Part shown: one piece after another, positions 18,186-27,370 of the stretch | How positions within the stretch are numbered: position 1 is the first letter of the stretch | Layout of the letters: each line of letters starts with the position of its first letter | NCBI GenBank assembly: GCA_900544275.1 | Contig: UQUU01000002.1 | Location: 186,001-250,000 of the forward strand | DNA from: an uncultured Succiniclasticum sp. | Lineage (GTDB): Bacteria; Bacillota; Negativicutes; Acidaminococcales; Acidaminococcaceae | Length of the DNA: 64,000 nt | Direction: 5' to 3' | The notes under the pieces: generated by a model | The model's database searches: none | Seen by the model: the letters and a program-made list of their open reading frames with translations, nothing else | Told to the model about the DNA's origin: nothing | Translations under genes and position numbers: made by a program

Positions 18186-19154
18186 TTATGCGTCCACATC
18201 GATTTTCAACTTGGATTTGAACGCCACTGTTATTTTCTCATCGAAGATGGTAATCTTCTCTACAAGCCGTCTGACCGGTGTTTCCGAATACTCAGTTATA
18301 GCCTCGGTCTGTTCGTCTAGGAAGGAAACAAGGTCATTAACCCTGTCCCGAAGTCCCTGTCTGGCGGCAGCGTCAGAAAGAATAGCCTGCCGCTCTTCCC
18401 GGAGCGATATGATTGAATCCCCGATCTCGTCTATCCGACTCTGGTCATTGCCGACACTGAGCAGTTCCGTCTGGAGATGTTTGATTTCGCTGTCTACTTC
18501 GGCAAGCTGTGCCTCCGTATCGCCTGCAATGACGGCTCTGATGTTTTCTTTCAAAATGGGAAGGACGGAATCTTTTCTCGCCCAGGCATCGTTGATCGCC
18601 GTAACCACTGCCGCCTGCAGGTCTTCTTCGTGTATCGTTCTTGCCGGACAGTCGATGCCGCTGCTCTTCTTCAACACTCGGCTCACGCACCGCCAGACCG
18701 TGGACTTGCAGCCATTGTTGTTCCATTTGATCCTGCGGTAGATATCACCACAGTGTCCGCAGACCACGATGTTTGACAAGGCATACCTGGAACTGTAAAT
18801 CCTCCGTTTGCCGTCTGTCAGGATATTTGCCCTTCGCACGATCTCTGCCTGCACCCGCAGGAACACATCCTTATCGATGATCGCCTCACGGCTTCCTTCC
18901 ACATAGTATTTAGGAGCGATTCCGTTATTTGCTACTCTTTTCTTATCGAAAGTGTTTACTGTGTAAGTCTTCTGGAGAAGCGCATCACCGATGTACTTCT
19001 CGTTGGTCAGTATCTGCCTGATATTGCTTTCGTACCATTTCAAGTTACCCGCACCCCGTTTTTCCGGTGTGAAGACTACTATCAATGAGCATGAAAAAGA
19101 GGCTGCGGCAATGCGCCTTCTCTTAGCAATATCTTCGGAATCCCTTGATTTCAA
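18186..19154 (-). pseudogene. Large serine recombinase, N-terminal catalytic domain missing
   Basis: From about residue 30 on, the product matches the recombinase domain (KWYESNIRQILTNEKYIGDALLQKTYTV), the zinc ribbon (VVCGHCGDIYRR...WRCVSR...CPA) and the long coiled coil of large serine integrases. The N-terminal resolvase domain with the catalytic serine is absent; the first 30 codons are unrelated. The 5' break lies only 16 bases from the end of rlmD. It was probably the integrase of island A and cannot be active alone. Confidence 0.85.
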
Positions 19155-19169
19155 GCCTTTTTTATACAG

Positions 19170-19213
19170 TTTAGTCCTTCAATCTTGACATCAAACAGAC
19201 AGTCTCCACATGA
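19170..19213. repeat. rlmD-proximal att-like copy
   Basis: This is the intact 3' end of rlmD (coding HVETVCLMSRLKD-stop), matched at 41 of 44 positions by 13014-13057. Together they bracket island A. Confidence 0.75.
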
Positions 19214-20670
19214 TGCGTCCGGCTGAACATGTCGCAGGGCTGCGCTTTCTCTACTTTAAATCCATGCTCATTCAAATAAGCCAGGTCTCTGGCCAGGGTC
19301 GCGGGATTACAGGATACGTAAACCACCCGTGAAGGCTTTACTTTCACAATCGCAGCCAGCACCCGCTCTTCACAACCGGCCCGGGGCGGATCTAAAATTA
19401 CCACGTCGGGACGAAATCCTTCGGCAGCCAGCTTTGGCATTTCTACCGCCGCATCCCCTAACAGAAAATCAGCGTTCTCTACCCGATTGGCAATCGCGTT
19501 TTGCTTCGCGTCCCGTAGGGCGGAAGGTACGATTTCAATGCCCAGCGCCTGTTTGGCTTTTTGAGCCAGAAACAGGGTGATTGTGCCCGTGCCGCAATAC
19601 AGATCCACCACGTTTTCCGACCCTTTTAAGTCCGCAAATTCCAACGCCGTATTATAGAGTTTTTCCGCCTGGGCGCTGTTGACTTGAAAGAAAGACTGTG
19701 CGGAAATATTAAATTTCAAGGGACCGATTTTATCTTTGATCGTGGGGCTTCCCGCTATCAGCCTCGTTTTTTCTCCCAAAATCACGTTTGTACTGCGCTT
19801 ATTTATATTCTGAACCACGCTTTTAATACCCGGTATTGCCGTTTTCAGCATACGAACCAGCTCTTTTAAATGGGGCACGTTATCCTGCGCGGTTACCAGA
19901 CAGGCCATAATCTCTCCCGTATGTACCCCTACGCGTCCCATAATATGTCGGACAATGCCGGTACGGGCGTCTTCATCGTAGGGCGCTATTTTATACTGCT
20001 TCATCCATTGCCGGACAACTGCCGCAATTTCATTGTTCTTCTGTTTTTGAATAAAACAGTTCTCTACATCAATGACCCGGTGGGTATTTGGGGCAAAGCA
20101 ACCGATTTGCAAAGTCCCTTTATGACCGGTGACCGGGAACTGCATTTTGTTCCGATAGTACAAGGGACTTTCTGAAGCAATCGTCGGCAGCACTTTAACG
20201 CCATGCAGATGTCCAATACGTTCTAATGCGTCAATCACCTGCTGTCGTTTTTCTTTCAGCTCCCCTTCATAGGAAAGATGCTGCAGCTGGCAACCGCCAC
20301 ATTCTTTATAGACAGGGCAAACCGGTTCTACGCGTTCCGGCGAAGCGCTGAGGACCTCCGTCAATTCTCCGTTGATATAGTTTTTCTTTACGAATACCGC
20401 TCTCGCTTTCACCGTTTCCTGTGGCAAAGCGCCGGGCACAAACACCGCCATACCTTCATAACGGCCTACGCCCTCGCCGCTGCTCCCCAGCCCGGTAATG
20501 GTCAGTTCCAGTTCCTTTCCCTGCAATCGACTGACTCCTTTTGCCTCTTTCTTCACGGGGTATTTTTTCGATTTGTCACGCGTTAGAAACATCGTTTCTT
20601 TTTGTCCGACTTTTCCGGCAGAATTTCGTGCGACGCCTTTCTGTTTTGCCTTTCGCTTCATAGGTTTCAT
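19171..20670 (-). CDS. rlmD: 23S rRNA (uracil-5-)-methyltransferase RlmD/RumA
   Basis: 499 residues. A basic N-terminal tail is followed by a TRAM domain (LTITGLGSSGEGVGRYEGMAVFVPGALPGE-like), the iron-sulfur cysteines CPVYKECGGCQLQH with a later C, and the SAM-binding VVDLYCGTGTITLFLA. The catalytic region has ILDPPRAGCEE and YVSCNPATLARD. It methylates a conserved uridine of 23S rRNA using SAM. The C-terminal 13 codons double as the integration site of island A and remain intact. Confidence 0.93.
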   Translation of the reverse strand: MKPMKRKAKQKGVARNSAGKVGQKETMFLTRDKSKKYPVKKEAKGVSRLQGKELELTITGLGSSGEGVGRYEGMAVFVPGALPQETVKARAVFVKKNYINGELTEVLSASPERVEPVCPVYKECGGCQLQHLSYEGELKEKRQQVIDALERIGHLHGVKVLPTIASESPLYYRNKMQFPVTGHKGTLQIGCFAPNTHRVIDVENCFIQKQKNNEIAAVVRQWMKQYKIAPYDEDARTGIVRHIMGRVGVHTGEIMACLVTAQDNVPHLKELVRMLKTAIPGIKSVVQNINKRSTNVILGEKTRLIAGSPTIKDKIGPLKFNISAQSFFQVNSAQAEKLYNTALEFADLKGSENVVDLYCGTGTITLFLAQKAKQALGIEIVPSALRDAKQNAIANRVENADFLLGDAAVEMPKLAAEGFRPDVVILDPPRAGCEERVLAAIVKVKPSRVVYVSCNPATLARDLAYLNEHGFKVEKAQPCDMFSRTHHVETVCLMSRLKD

Positions 20671-21123
20671 CCCTTTTCCTCGTTCCGTTCTTCTTTTACC
20701 ATTTTCTGTTCTTCCGTCGTTATGTCGATAAACTTGCTCCCCTGAAATTTACGGTTCTGCGGTCAGTTTTTACACTGGGGAACCTTACACCAGATGCTGA
20801 TTCGCCAAGATTAATAAGCAGGATTCATGCAGAAGAATCCTTGCAGCAGAATCTATATAAAAGAATCCTTCCAGCAGGATCAATCCAACGATTCGTATGA
20901 CCTTATCAATACAACGCCTTCAATCTGCCTCTCCAATATACATAAAAAGGCTGTGAGCGAAAACACTCACAACCTTATCATACCTTACTTATTTTCCCCT
21001 GTAAACTGCACGGGACGTTGCTCTACACGATTTACAGCCTTTTTATGTTGCTACGCTGCAGGCCAAACTTTACCTGCTGATATACCGCATCACCCAAGAA
21101 AAGAATTTTCAGCTGCCACAGCG
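20671..21123. other. Intergenic region between rlmD and the Fur-family gene
   Basis: No gene is supported. At 20830-20895 two imperfect copies of AGAATCCTTNCAGCAG occur about 35 bases apart. The only clear signal is the terminator at 20949-20974. The part near 20700-20760 probably carries the rlmD promoter. Confidence 0.5.
20949..20974 (-). terminator. Terminator of the Fur-family gene
   Basis: On the minus strand GGTTGTGAG pairs with CTCACAGCC (one G-T mismatch) and is followed by TTTTTATG. It lies about 150 bases beyond the stop of the 21124-21597 gene. Confidence 0.7.
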
Positions 21124-21597
21124 TTATTTGACCACCGGTTCACCTTTTACTTTCGCCGGTCTCCGAACCTCGGCCTGGGCCTGCTCTACTTCTTTCTTTT
21201 TCGCTTCCAGCTCTTCAATCTGGCATTCCGGGCAAACCCCCTGGAACACAATGTTATGGTTTTCCATACGAAAGCCGGTAAGCTGGGCAATTTTATCGTC
21301 CAGATCCTGGAAATAATCCAAATCGTCTACACTCATAAACTTACGGCACTGTACACACTGTACATGATAGTGTTTCGTTAAAATATGATCATAGCGATCT
21401 GCGGAACTGGGAACGGAAACCCTGCGCAACAAGCCGCTGTCTACCAAAGAATTCAGATTCCGATAGACGGTGCCTTTGCTGATGTCCGGATAATCTAACA
21501 CAATACGATTATAGACCTCTTCCGCAGTAGGATGATTGCTCAATGAACGCACTGCTGAAATCACAAGCTGTCGTTGGATGGTATTCCTCTTCTGCAT
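21124..21597 (-). CDS. Fur family regulator, PerR-like
   Basis: 157 residues from the ATG at 21597, preceded by GGAGGG; a TTG 18 bases upstream overlaps that site and is rejected. The winged helix (TAEEVYNRIVLDYPDISKGTVYRNLNSLVDSGLL) is followed by metal-site residues (DRYDHILTKHYHVQCVQC and CPECQ). Histidine and aspartate spacing resembles PerR, the peroxide sensor. The tail after CPEC is long and charged (EAKKKEVEQAQAEVRRPAKVK), which is unusual. Confidence 0.85.
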   Translation of the reverse strand: MQKRNTIQRQLVISAVRSLSNHPTAEEVYNRIVLDYPDISKGTVYRNLNSLVDSGLLRRVSVPSSADRYDHILTKHYHVQCVQCRKFMSVDDLDYFQDLDDKIAQLTGFRMENHNIVFQGVCPECQIEELEAKKKEVEQAQAEVRRPAKVKGEPVVK

Positions 21598-21642
21598 AAT
21601 TTTCCCTCCAATCAATATATGTTACTAATAAGATTCCAATAA

Positions 21643-21670
21643 ATTTTATAGTAAAAAAAACAATTGTCAA
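21643..21670 (-). promoter_or_regulatory. Promoter of the PerR-like gene
   Basis: On the minus strand TTGACA (21665-21670) is followed after 16 bases by TAAAAT (21643-21648), within the run TATAAAAT. It points at the start codon at 21597. Confidence 0.65.
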
Positions 21671-21847
21671 TCTTTATTTAACATCTCTATTTACTGTTAG
21701 TGTAACATAAATTTATTCTTTGTAAAGTATATTTTTTGACAAAATTAAAAATACTTGTGAATTTACTCAAATTTGCCATTCGGCAATAGTACTGGTTTTT
21801 TATACCCCAATGGGTATATCCGCTCCAGATGTGGGCTGCACAAAAAT

Positions 21848-21875
21848 AACTTGTTACGAAATTCCGTAACAAGTT
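21848..21875 (-). terminator. Terminator of the 21956-23242 gene
   Basis: A perfect 11-bp stem (AACTTGTTACG / CGTAACAAGTT) with a 6-base loop is followed on the minus strand by ATTTTTG. The rest of the 21616-21955 gap is AT-rich with no gene seen. Confidence 0.75.
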
Positions 21876-21955
21876 ATTCCTTATTTTAGTAATCATTTCG
21901 ATTTTATTTTAATTTGGGCTACTTACACTTTAATTTCTGTATTATTCGTTACTTT

Positions 21956-23242
21956 TTAATTTTCTTTTTCTCTTAATCCAAGGGATTCGCTTAACGATTC
22001 GGAAGTCCAGAAAAGTCGAATCGGCAGGTTGGAAGCCCCCGGCGGCGACCAGAGAAATTCTTCCTGCCCCGCTTCTTTACGGCTGTTGTGCCGCCTGATT
22101 TCATCCAACTCATCGCCCTCTCCAAAGTAGAGGGTCCGACCGGGCAAATCTTTTAATTCCATTTTTCCTTTGGCAATCACCGCTCCGGTACCGGAAAAAT
22201 TCCCGCCCCAGGGGTTTATCCCTATGCTCACAGGGTATTTTCCTTCCGTTTCGTACCGCACATGATAGACCACACCATAGTTTCCGTAATTTTCAGTTTT
22301 AATACCGGTCAGCGCATCCACACCCCAAAGGTAATGGGACGCATCGGAAGAACCCATGGCCAAGGCTACAGATTCTCCGCGTTTTAAACGAATCGGCGAC
22401 TTAACCACATAGGTCAGATCGGCTTTTTCGTAGGTCCCCCGCAGAGGATGCTCATCCATAGGCAAGATTTCTCCCTCTAAAGAGAATTTTTCTATATTAT
22501 CGTTTGGACGGCACATCATCACAGTCACTTCCACCGGCCGCCGGGCGTAAAAATCAAACATCCCTGTCAGAAGCTGGTCCGGTTTCAAAATAATTCCGGC
22601 TTTATGGGCGTTTCTGCTTTGCGTCAGTACCTCGCTGTATTCTCCCTGCAACAGCGTTGTCAAAGGCAGGTTTTCATTTGTCTGATAAAAACTATAATCA
22701 GGAATTTCTTCCTCCGGCTTTTGCCGCACGGGCGGTTTACGGTACTTTTGTTTCTGAAGTTTTATGTTTTCCGCTGCCGCTTTCTGCGCCTCTTGCTGAT
22801 GAGCTTTTTCCCAATTCGTCTTGTATTCCTTAAAATAACGCTGCTGGCTTTGCCGGGCTGTCGCAAAAAAATCTTTATTGGGTTCGCCAATGCCCCGACA
22901 GCCCCAGGTCACATAGGTGATTTTATCCACAGGACGCACTATGATTGCCAGTTTCAGCCGTTCTTGTGTCCCATTCACATGATGAAAGAAGACCCTGCCT
23001 TCTCCGGAAATCACGTCTTTGTAAAGGATTCCCGTTTCATACACCGTTTCCGGGCTGTCGGAAAATAGCAACGTGGGGCCGCTGTTGATCACGGTCACCG
23101 GTACATCACGATATTCCTCCGGTGCCTTTTTATAAACGGCTTCCGCCACCCCCGGTAAAAAGGTACCGCTTAATACGCCGATGCCGGCCAACGCGATCGC
23201 AATCCGCTCCGGTATCTTCCATAAAGCCGTCATTATATCCAT
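21956..23242 (-). CDS. Exported protein of unknown function
   Basis: 428 residues with an N-terminal signal or anchor (IPERIAIALAGIGVLSGTFLPGVAEA). A first beta-rich domain (about 45-125) contains VPVTVINSGPTLLFSDSPETV. It is followed by a charged Gln/Lys-rich linker (WEKAHQQEAQKAAAENIKLQKQKYRKPP) and a second beta-rich domain (about 215-370) with repeated motifs such as GMFDFYARRPVEVTVMM. Two similar halves are possible. I cannot name the family; a cell-envelope role is likely. Confidence 0.65.
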   Translation of the reverse strand: MDIMTALWKIPERIAIALAGIGVLSGTFLPGVAEAVYKKAPEEYRDVPVTVINSGPTLLFSDSPETVYETGILYKDVISGEGRVFFHHVNGTQERLKLAIIVRPVDKITYVTWGCRGIGEPNKDFFATARQSQQRYFKEYKTNWEKAHQQEAQKAAAENIKLQKQKYRKPPVRQKPEEEIPDYSFYQTNENLPLTTLLQGEYSEVLTQSRNAHKAGIILKPDQLLTGMFDFYARRPVEVTVMMCRPNDNIEKFSLEGEILPMDEHPLRGTYEKADLTYVVKSPIRLKRGESVALAMGSSDASHYLWGVDALTGIKTENYGNYGVVYHVRYETEGKYPVSIGINPWGGNFSGTGAVIAKGKMELKDLPGRTLYFGEGDELDEIRRHNSRKEAGQEEFLWSPPGASNLPIRLFWTSESLSESLGLREKEN

Positions 23243-23339
23243 AAAATACTCGTATCCATCCTTATCTCTGCACTTTTACACTTTTTTAAAATACAATTCA
23301 CCCGTTTTTCAAACAGCCGCTAAAGACAGATATTTTCCG

Positions 23340-23987
23340 TCACTTTTTCAGACTGTTGCGGTAATCTTCCATGAATTTTGCCAGACCTTTATCCGTCAAC
23401 TCATGCTGTATCAGTTCCGCCAGCACTTTAGTGGGAATCGTGGCAATATCCGCTCCGGCCAGCATCACCTGGTTCACATGTTCCGCATTCCGGACACTAG
23501 CGGCGATGATCTCTGTTTTAAAATTATAATTGTGAAACACTTTTACCATATCCCGAACCAATTGCACGCCGTCTTCCCCGATATCATCCAGGCGTCCGAT
23601 AAAGGGGCTGACATACGAGGCGCCGGCCCGGGCGGCCAAGAGAGCCTGTCCCAGACTGAACACCAGGGTCACGTTCGTGCGGATCCCTTCCGCCGCAAGG
23701 ATCTTGACAGCTTTCAATCCTTCGGCGATACAGGGAATCTTGACAACTACATTGTCTGCGATTCTGACCAGGTCTCTGGCTTCCTGCACCATGCCCTCAC
23801 ACGCCTGACTAATCACCTCCGCGCTGACAGGGCCCGGAACGAGACGGCAAATCTCCGGGATCACATCGGCCTGCGTACGCCCCGACTTCGCTACCAGGGA
23901 AGGATTCGTCGTCACACCGTAGACAATCCCCATATCCACAAACTGCTTTATTTCCTCAACGTTTGCTGTATCCATAAAAATTTTCAT
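23340..23987 (-). CDS. Transaldolase / fructose-6-phosphate aldolase family
   Basis: 215 residues from the ATG at 23987 with an AAGGAGT site. The short transaldolase (TalC/MipB) family is recognised by MKIFMDTANVEEI, the GVTTNPSL motif, Schiff-base Lys83 in VVVKIPC, and YVSPFIGRLDDIG. It acts in the pentose phosphate pathway. It follows the M20 peptidase gene by 14 bases and is cotranscribed with it, which seems incidental. Confidence 0.93.
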   Translation of the reverse strand: MKIFMDTANVEEIKQFVDMGIVYGVTTNPSLVAKSGRTQADVIPEICRLVPGPVSAEVISQACEGMVQEARDLVRIADNVVVKIPCIAEGLKAVKILAAEGIRTNVTLVFSLGQALLAARAGASYVSPFIGRLDDIGEDGVQLVRDMVKVFHNYNFKTEIIAASVRNAEHVNQVMLAGADIATIPTKVLAELIQHELTDKGLAKFMEDYRNSLKK

Positions 23988-24001
23988 CGCTGCACTCCTT
24001 G

Positions 24002-25303
24002 TCACTTATTGGTATAGGTTTTTACCAGCGTAGTCAATAATCCCACGGCCTGCCAGAGGCAATTTTCATTAAAATCAAAATGGTCGTTGTGGTGACCTGC
24101 CGCAATGTTCGTGCCATATCCCAGATAAACGGCTCTGCCGCCCTGCTTCTGTACACGTTCAATAAAATAGGTACAGTCTTCGCTACCGCCCATATCGGCA
24201 AACGGGATGATTTCTTTGTAGACACCGGATGCTTCTGCAAGGGCGGCAATTTCTTTCCCCAGTTCCAGGTCCGCCACACAGGCCGGCGCGCTGCCCGCCA
24301 CGGAAATTTCCACCCGGCAATCATACAGTAAAGCCGCTGCTTCCAGCATACGGCGCGCTTCTTTTTCCATATACTGATTAATTTCTGTGTTTTCACCCCG
24401 GGTTTCCAGCTTAAGCAGCGCTCTATCCGGCACTACATTGCGCCCGGTACCGGCCTGCAGGATACCTACGTTAATACGGGATGCGCCGGCTTCATGACGG
24501 GCGATCGAGTGGAGTGACAGGCTGGCAGCCGCCGCGGCCAGCAAGGCATTTTTCCCTTCCTGTGGCTGCAGCCCTGCATGGGCGCTCTTGCCGGTAAATT
24601 TAGCGTCCAGCTTAGTCGTTGCCAAAATTCCTCCGGTAACGCAGATCAGGGTATTATCATGAGGGGCCTTAAAACCTAAATGGCCGCTGAAAAAGTAGTC
24701 GCAATCATCTACTATGCCGGTATCCGCCATAGCCGCCGCGCCTCTTACACCCTCCTCCGCAGGCTGGAAAATCAATTTACACGTTCCCGCCATTTCCTCT
24801 TTATGCTCCGCAATCAGACGGGCCACCCCTAAACCTACGGTCACGTGCCCGTCATGGCCACAGGCATGCATACAGCCGTCGTGCAAAGAGGCAAAGCCTT
24901 CCGCAGCGGGCCGATGACCATCTGCTGCGGTTTCCGTTACATCATTGCAATCCATATCAAAACGCAGGCCCACGGTCTTACCCGGTTTGGCAAAATGCAT
25001 AACAGCCAGAATGCCCGTTTTACCGCCGGTCATTTTCTCCACTAAGCCGGGGTCCGCCCCCTCTTCAACCGCGCGCTTTTGGCAAGCGGCTAAAACGTCG
25101 GCCGCAGGGAGCCCTGCCATACGGGAGCTGTCCATCACTTCTGCGCCAAAGTGTACTTCATAACCTAATTTCCGAAGTTCTGTAATGATTAAAGAGGCAG
25201 TACGAAATTCCGTCCAACCTGTCTCCGGGTACCGGTGCAGATTTCTGCGCCGTTCTACCATTTCCGCTTCCATTGCTTTGGCTGCTGTAAAAAATTGACT
25301 CAT
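24002..25303 (-). CDS. M20 family amidohydrolase, AbgA-like
   Basis: Start taken at the internal ATG (25303), giving 433 residues. Motifs include HRYPETGWTEFRTA, GLRFDMDCNDV, the metal-site ACGHDGH, IFQPAEEGVRGAAAM, and AGHHNDHFDF near the end. The resemblance is to the p-aminobenzoyl-glutamate hydrolase subunit A / indole-acetyl-amino-acid hydrolase branch. The actual amide substrate is unknown. It is a distant relative of the 11299-12549 enzyme. Confidence 0.88.
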   Translation of the reverse strand: MSQFFTAAKAMEAEMVERRRNLHRYPETGWTEFRTASLIITELRKLGYEVHFGAEVMDSSRMAGLPAADVLAACQKRAVEEGADPGLVEKMTGGKTGILAVMHFAKPGKTVGLRFDMDCNDVTETAADGHRPAAEGFASLHDGCMHACGHDGHVTVGLGVARLIAEHKEEMAGTCKLIFQPAEEGVRGAAAMADTGIVDDCDYFFSGHLGFKAPHDNTLICVTGGILATTKLDAKFTGKSAHAGLQPQEGKNALLAAAAASLSLHSIARHEAGASRINVGILQAGTGRNVVPDRALLKLETRGENTEINQYMEKEARRMLEAAALLYDCRVEISVAGSAPACVADLELGKEIAALAEASGVYKEIIPFADMGGSEDCTYFIERVQKQGGRAVYLGYGTNIAAGHHNDHFDFNENCLWQAVGLLTTLVKTYTNK

Positions 25304-25350
25304 CACGCCACTCCCCTCTTTCACCGTAATAATTCTTCGTTTTATTGAAA

Positions 25351-25478
25351 ATCATCACATTGCGCTATCGCAAAATCATCGCATTGCTTTATCCCAAGAC
25401 TAACACAGGCCTTATTGCAAGATGATCACCTTGCGTTTTCACAAGAGCAGCACATTGCACTATCATAAGACTAACGCA
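25351..25478. repeat. Imperfect short repeats upstream of the M20 gene
   Basis: Variants of ATCATCNCATTGC occur at 25351, 25375, about 25422 and about 25446. Two longer copies share AAGACTAACNCAGNCC. The arrangement is irregular and not CRISPR-like. It may represent multiple regulatory sites or decayed slippage. Confidence 0.45.
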
Positions 25479-25536
25479 GACCGGGACAGCCTGCCTGCCA
25501 AAACGATACTGTGTTTTGCGCTGTACCCCGACTGTA

Positions 25537-25755
25537 TCAAAAAAGGATCAGTTGGTCATCGTCCAACGGAAGCATCAGATCATTCTCCGTTTTCTTACGA
25601 TTTTTTCCGGTGACCCAATACCCGCAGGACGGGCATTTCATCTCCGTATCCGGCAATGCCCAGGCCAGACTTTTGCCGCATTTGGGGCAGATAAATTCTA
25701 CCTGCATACCCGGCAAAACGGAGGGTTCCTCCGGCTTATGCTGTTTTTTCTTCAT
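25537..25755 (-). CDS. Small zinc-ribbon protein
   Basis: 72 residues with a basic start and one zinc ribbon, FICPKCGKSLAW...KCPSCGYWV. The C-terminal tail is acidic and hydrophobic (PLDDDQLILF). An AGGAGG site precedes the ATG. Function is unknown. Confidence 0.7.
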   Translation of the reverse strand: MKKKQHKPEEPSVLPGMQVEFICPKCGKSLAWALPDTEMKCPSCGYWVTGKNRKKTENDLMLPLDDDQLILF

Positions 25756-25914
25756 AAAACGCCTCCTGTGATCTGTTGGGCATGCATCTGAACAAAATTC
25801 CGACCCACTTTAGATAAAATAAGATTATAAAAAACATGCATATAATTTATTATACGACATATTCGTAAGATATGGTAAAATTAAACCAGTAAAATCGTGA
25901 AAGGAGCACCGCTC

Positions 25915-26250
25915 ATGTTAGATTTAGCAAAAGAATTTGCAACGCTGGGATTTGCAGCCGAAGAAGAAGATAAAGACACGATCCTTTATACGATGGATTT
26001 TCCTGATGAAACCTATATTATCGTAACTGACGACAACGGGAATACACCGGAACGGGCAAAACAGAATTTGATCATCGCCTGTTACGACAGCCAGGGAAAT
26101 TATCTATGGGGCAGCGAATGTAAAACCTTTATGGACTTACAAAAACTCTGCGAAGGCCGGCAGCCCGGTTCCATAGAGCTCCTCACTGCCTTGAAAAATG
26201 CCTCTAAAACGCTGAAAGATACCGAATGGAGCACCCCGTCTCATCCTTAA
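25915..26250 (+). CDS. Conserved small cytoplasmic protein, function unknown
   Basis: 111 residues from the ATG at 25915, which has an AAAGGAG site 9 bases upstream; an earlier start at 25897 would lie inside this site. The sequence is acidic, soluble, without a signal peptide (LDLAKEFATLGFAAEEEDKD). I do not recognise a family. Confidence 0.6.
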   Translation: MLDLAKEFATLGFAAEEEDKDTILYTMDFPDETYIIVTDDNGNTPERAKQNLIIACYDSQGNYLWGSECKTFMDLQKLCEGRQPGSIELLTALKNASKTLKDTEWSTPSHP

Positions 26251-26258
26251 GGAAAAGA

Positions 26259-26432
26259 CGGTTTGGCAAGACCCCGCACAAGGGTTTACAGCCGGCTGCC
26301 AAATGGATCGAACAACCGGTTTGGCAAGATTTCACAAATCGGTTTACAGCCGGCTGCCAAACAGATTGAAAAACCGGTTTGACAAGAACTCATATACCGG
26401 GCTATAACCGGCCGCCTAACTGAATGAAAAAG
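26259..26432. repeat. Three tandem 58-bp repeats, each with an internal inverted repeat
   Basis: Units start at 26259, 26317 and 26375, all with CGGTTTG(G/A)CAAGA. The first two carry TTTGGCA...TGCCAAA inverted arms about 30 bases apart, and the third is degenerate. The last unit overlaps the 3' end of the leftward AEC gene (stop at 26402). They may form stem-loops that end transcription from both sides. Confidence 0.8.
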
Positions 26433-27364
26433 AAGAACAGCGGGAAAACCAGCAATACATAGACGACGGTGGTAAGTAAAAACCCCGCGATGGTCAGGTC
26501 AATGTTCAGCTTATATAGTTGGGCGGTAATCACTGAATTAATGGCTGCCGGAGCCCCGGCTACGATCAGCACGGAGCCCAGTATCACCTGATCGGCAAAA
26601 ATCAGTCTGCTGCCCAGATAAAAGATCGCAGGTACAATAATAAAGCGCTGCAGCAACATATTGGAAACCCGTTTTAAGTACAAGCCCGCCCTGCCAAAGT
26701 CAATTAAATAACCGACAGGCAAGAGGGATACCCAAGCCAGAATATGCACCAGATGGTGAAAGAGGATGCCCACGGCCTCCGGCCGGGGAATCTCCCCCAC
26801 TTGCAATAAAATACCGGCTGCCATGCCCAGGATCCCCACCTGATTCCAGGTCAGGAACATCTTCCGAAAGCTCAGCCGGATTTTTGTTTTCTCTTTACGG
26901 GCCTGATATTTCTCATAATAATAAGTCGCCAGGGGAAAAGCAGCCGCCACCATTAAAATATTTTGCGGCGCGGCAATCAATTGCACATAGGCAAAACCGG
27001 CTTCCCCATATAAGATAAAGGCGCTTAGTCCGCCAATGGTACCGATATTCGACAACATGGAGGAAACCACATAAGCGCCCCGGTCCAGGTAGTTCGTGAA
27101 CGCGCCGGCAAAAAAATAAGCGCCGATAACCCCCGGGATCACCGTAAACAAAACGCCCAACAAAGGCAGCCATAACAGCTGCGAAGACAGGGGCAGAACC
27201 CAAAAACTCAGCAGCGTCATGACGGTAACCATCACTACGACATTGAAACGGATCAACCAGTTGCATTGCCGCGCTGACATAATGCTATGCACTTTCAGCA
27301 GATACCCGGTCAATAAGGGCAGAAGGATATCCGTTAAGACCAGTAAGATCCGTGTCTCATCCAT
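26402..27364 (-). CDS. AEC family transporter (auxin efflux carrier fold)
   Basis: 320 residues with ten hydrophobic helices in two halves. Typical elements are an N-terminal PLLTGYLLK, the central SSMLSNIGTIGG and the late GSVLIVAGAPAAINSVITAQLY. Bacterial AEC members often move dicarboxylates or other organic anions. It starts 6 bases after the uraA stop, so it is the second gene of that operon. Confidence 0.88.
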   Translation of the reverse strand: MDETRILLVLTDILLPLLTGYLLKVHSIMSARQCNWLIRFNVVVMVTVMTLLSFWVLPLSSQLLWLPLLGVLFTVIPGVIGAYFFAGAFTNYLDRGAYVVSSMLSNIGTIGGLSAFILYGEAGFAYVQLIAAPQNILMVAAAFPLATYYYEKYQARKEKTKIRLSFRKMFLTWNQVGILGMAAGILLQVGEIPRPEAVGILFHHLVHILAWVSLLPVGYLIDFGRAGLYLKRVSNMLLQRFIIVPAIFYLGSRLIFADQVILGSVLIVAGAPAAINSVITAQLYKLNIDLTIAGFLLTTVVYVLLVFPLFFFFIQLGGRL

Positions 27365-27370
27365 AAAATA

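Larger units (their letters stand above)
13014..19213. mobile_element. Island A: decayed integrative element at the 3' end of rlmD
   Basis: The segment is bounded by 44-bp near-identical copies of the rlmD 3' end. It contains a large serine recombinase remnant next to the rlmD-proximal copy, an hcp stress operon, a Crp/Fnr regulator and two broken iron-sulfur genes. The 3' end of rum/rlmD is a known integration site for integrative elements in streptococci. No conjugation genes remain, so it is a fossil or a cargo remnant. Confidence 0.7.

Noticed and set aside
18186..19154. Functional integrase of island A
   Set aside because: The catalytic resolvase domain is absent; only recombinase, zinc-ribbon and coiled-coil parts remain.
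21124..21597. Zur or iron Fur
   Set aside because: Residue pattern around the HYHVQC region looks more like PerR, although the assignment is by motif only.
25351..25478. CRISPR-like repeats
   Set aside because: Repeat length and spacing are irregular and copies are imperfect.
26259..26432. CRISPR array
   Set aside because: The units are directly adjacent 58-bp tandem repeats without spacers, and no cas genes are present.
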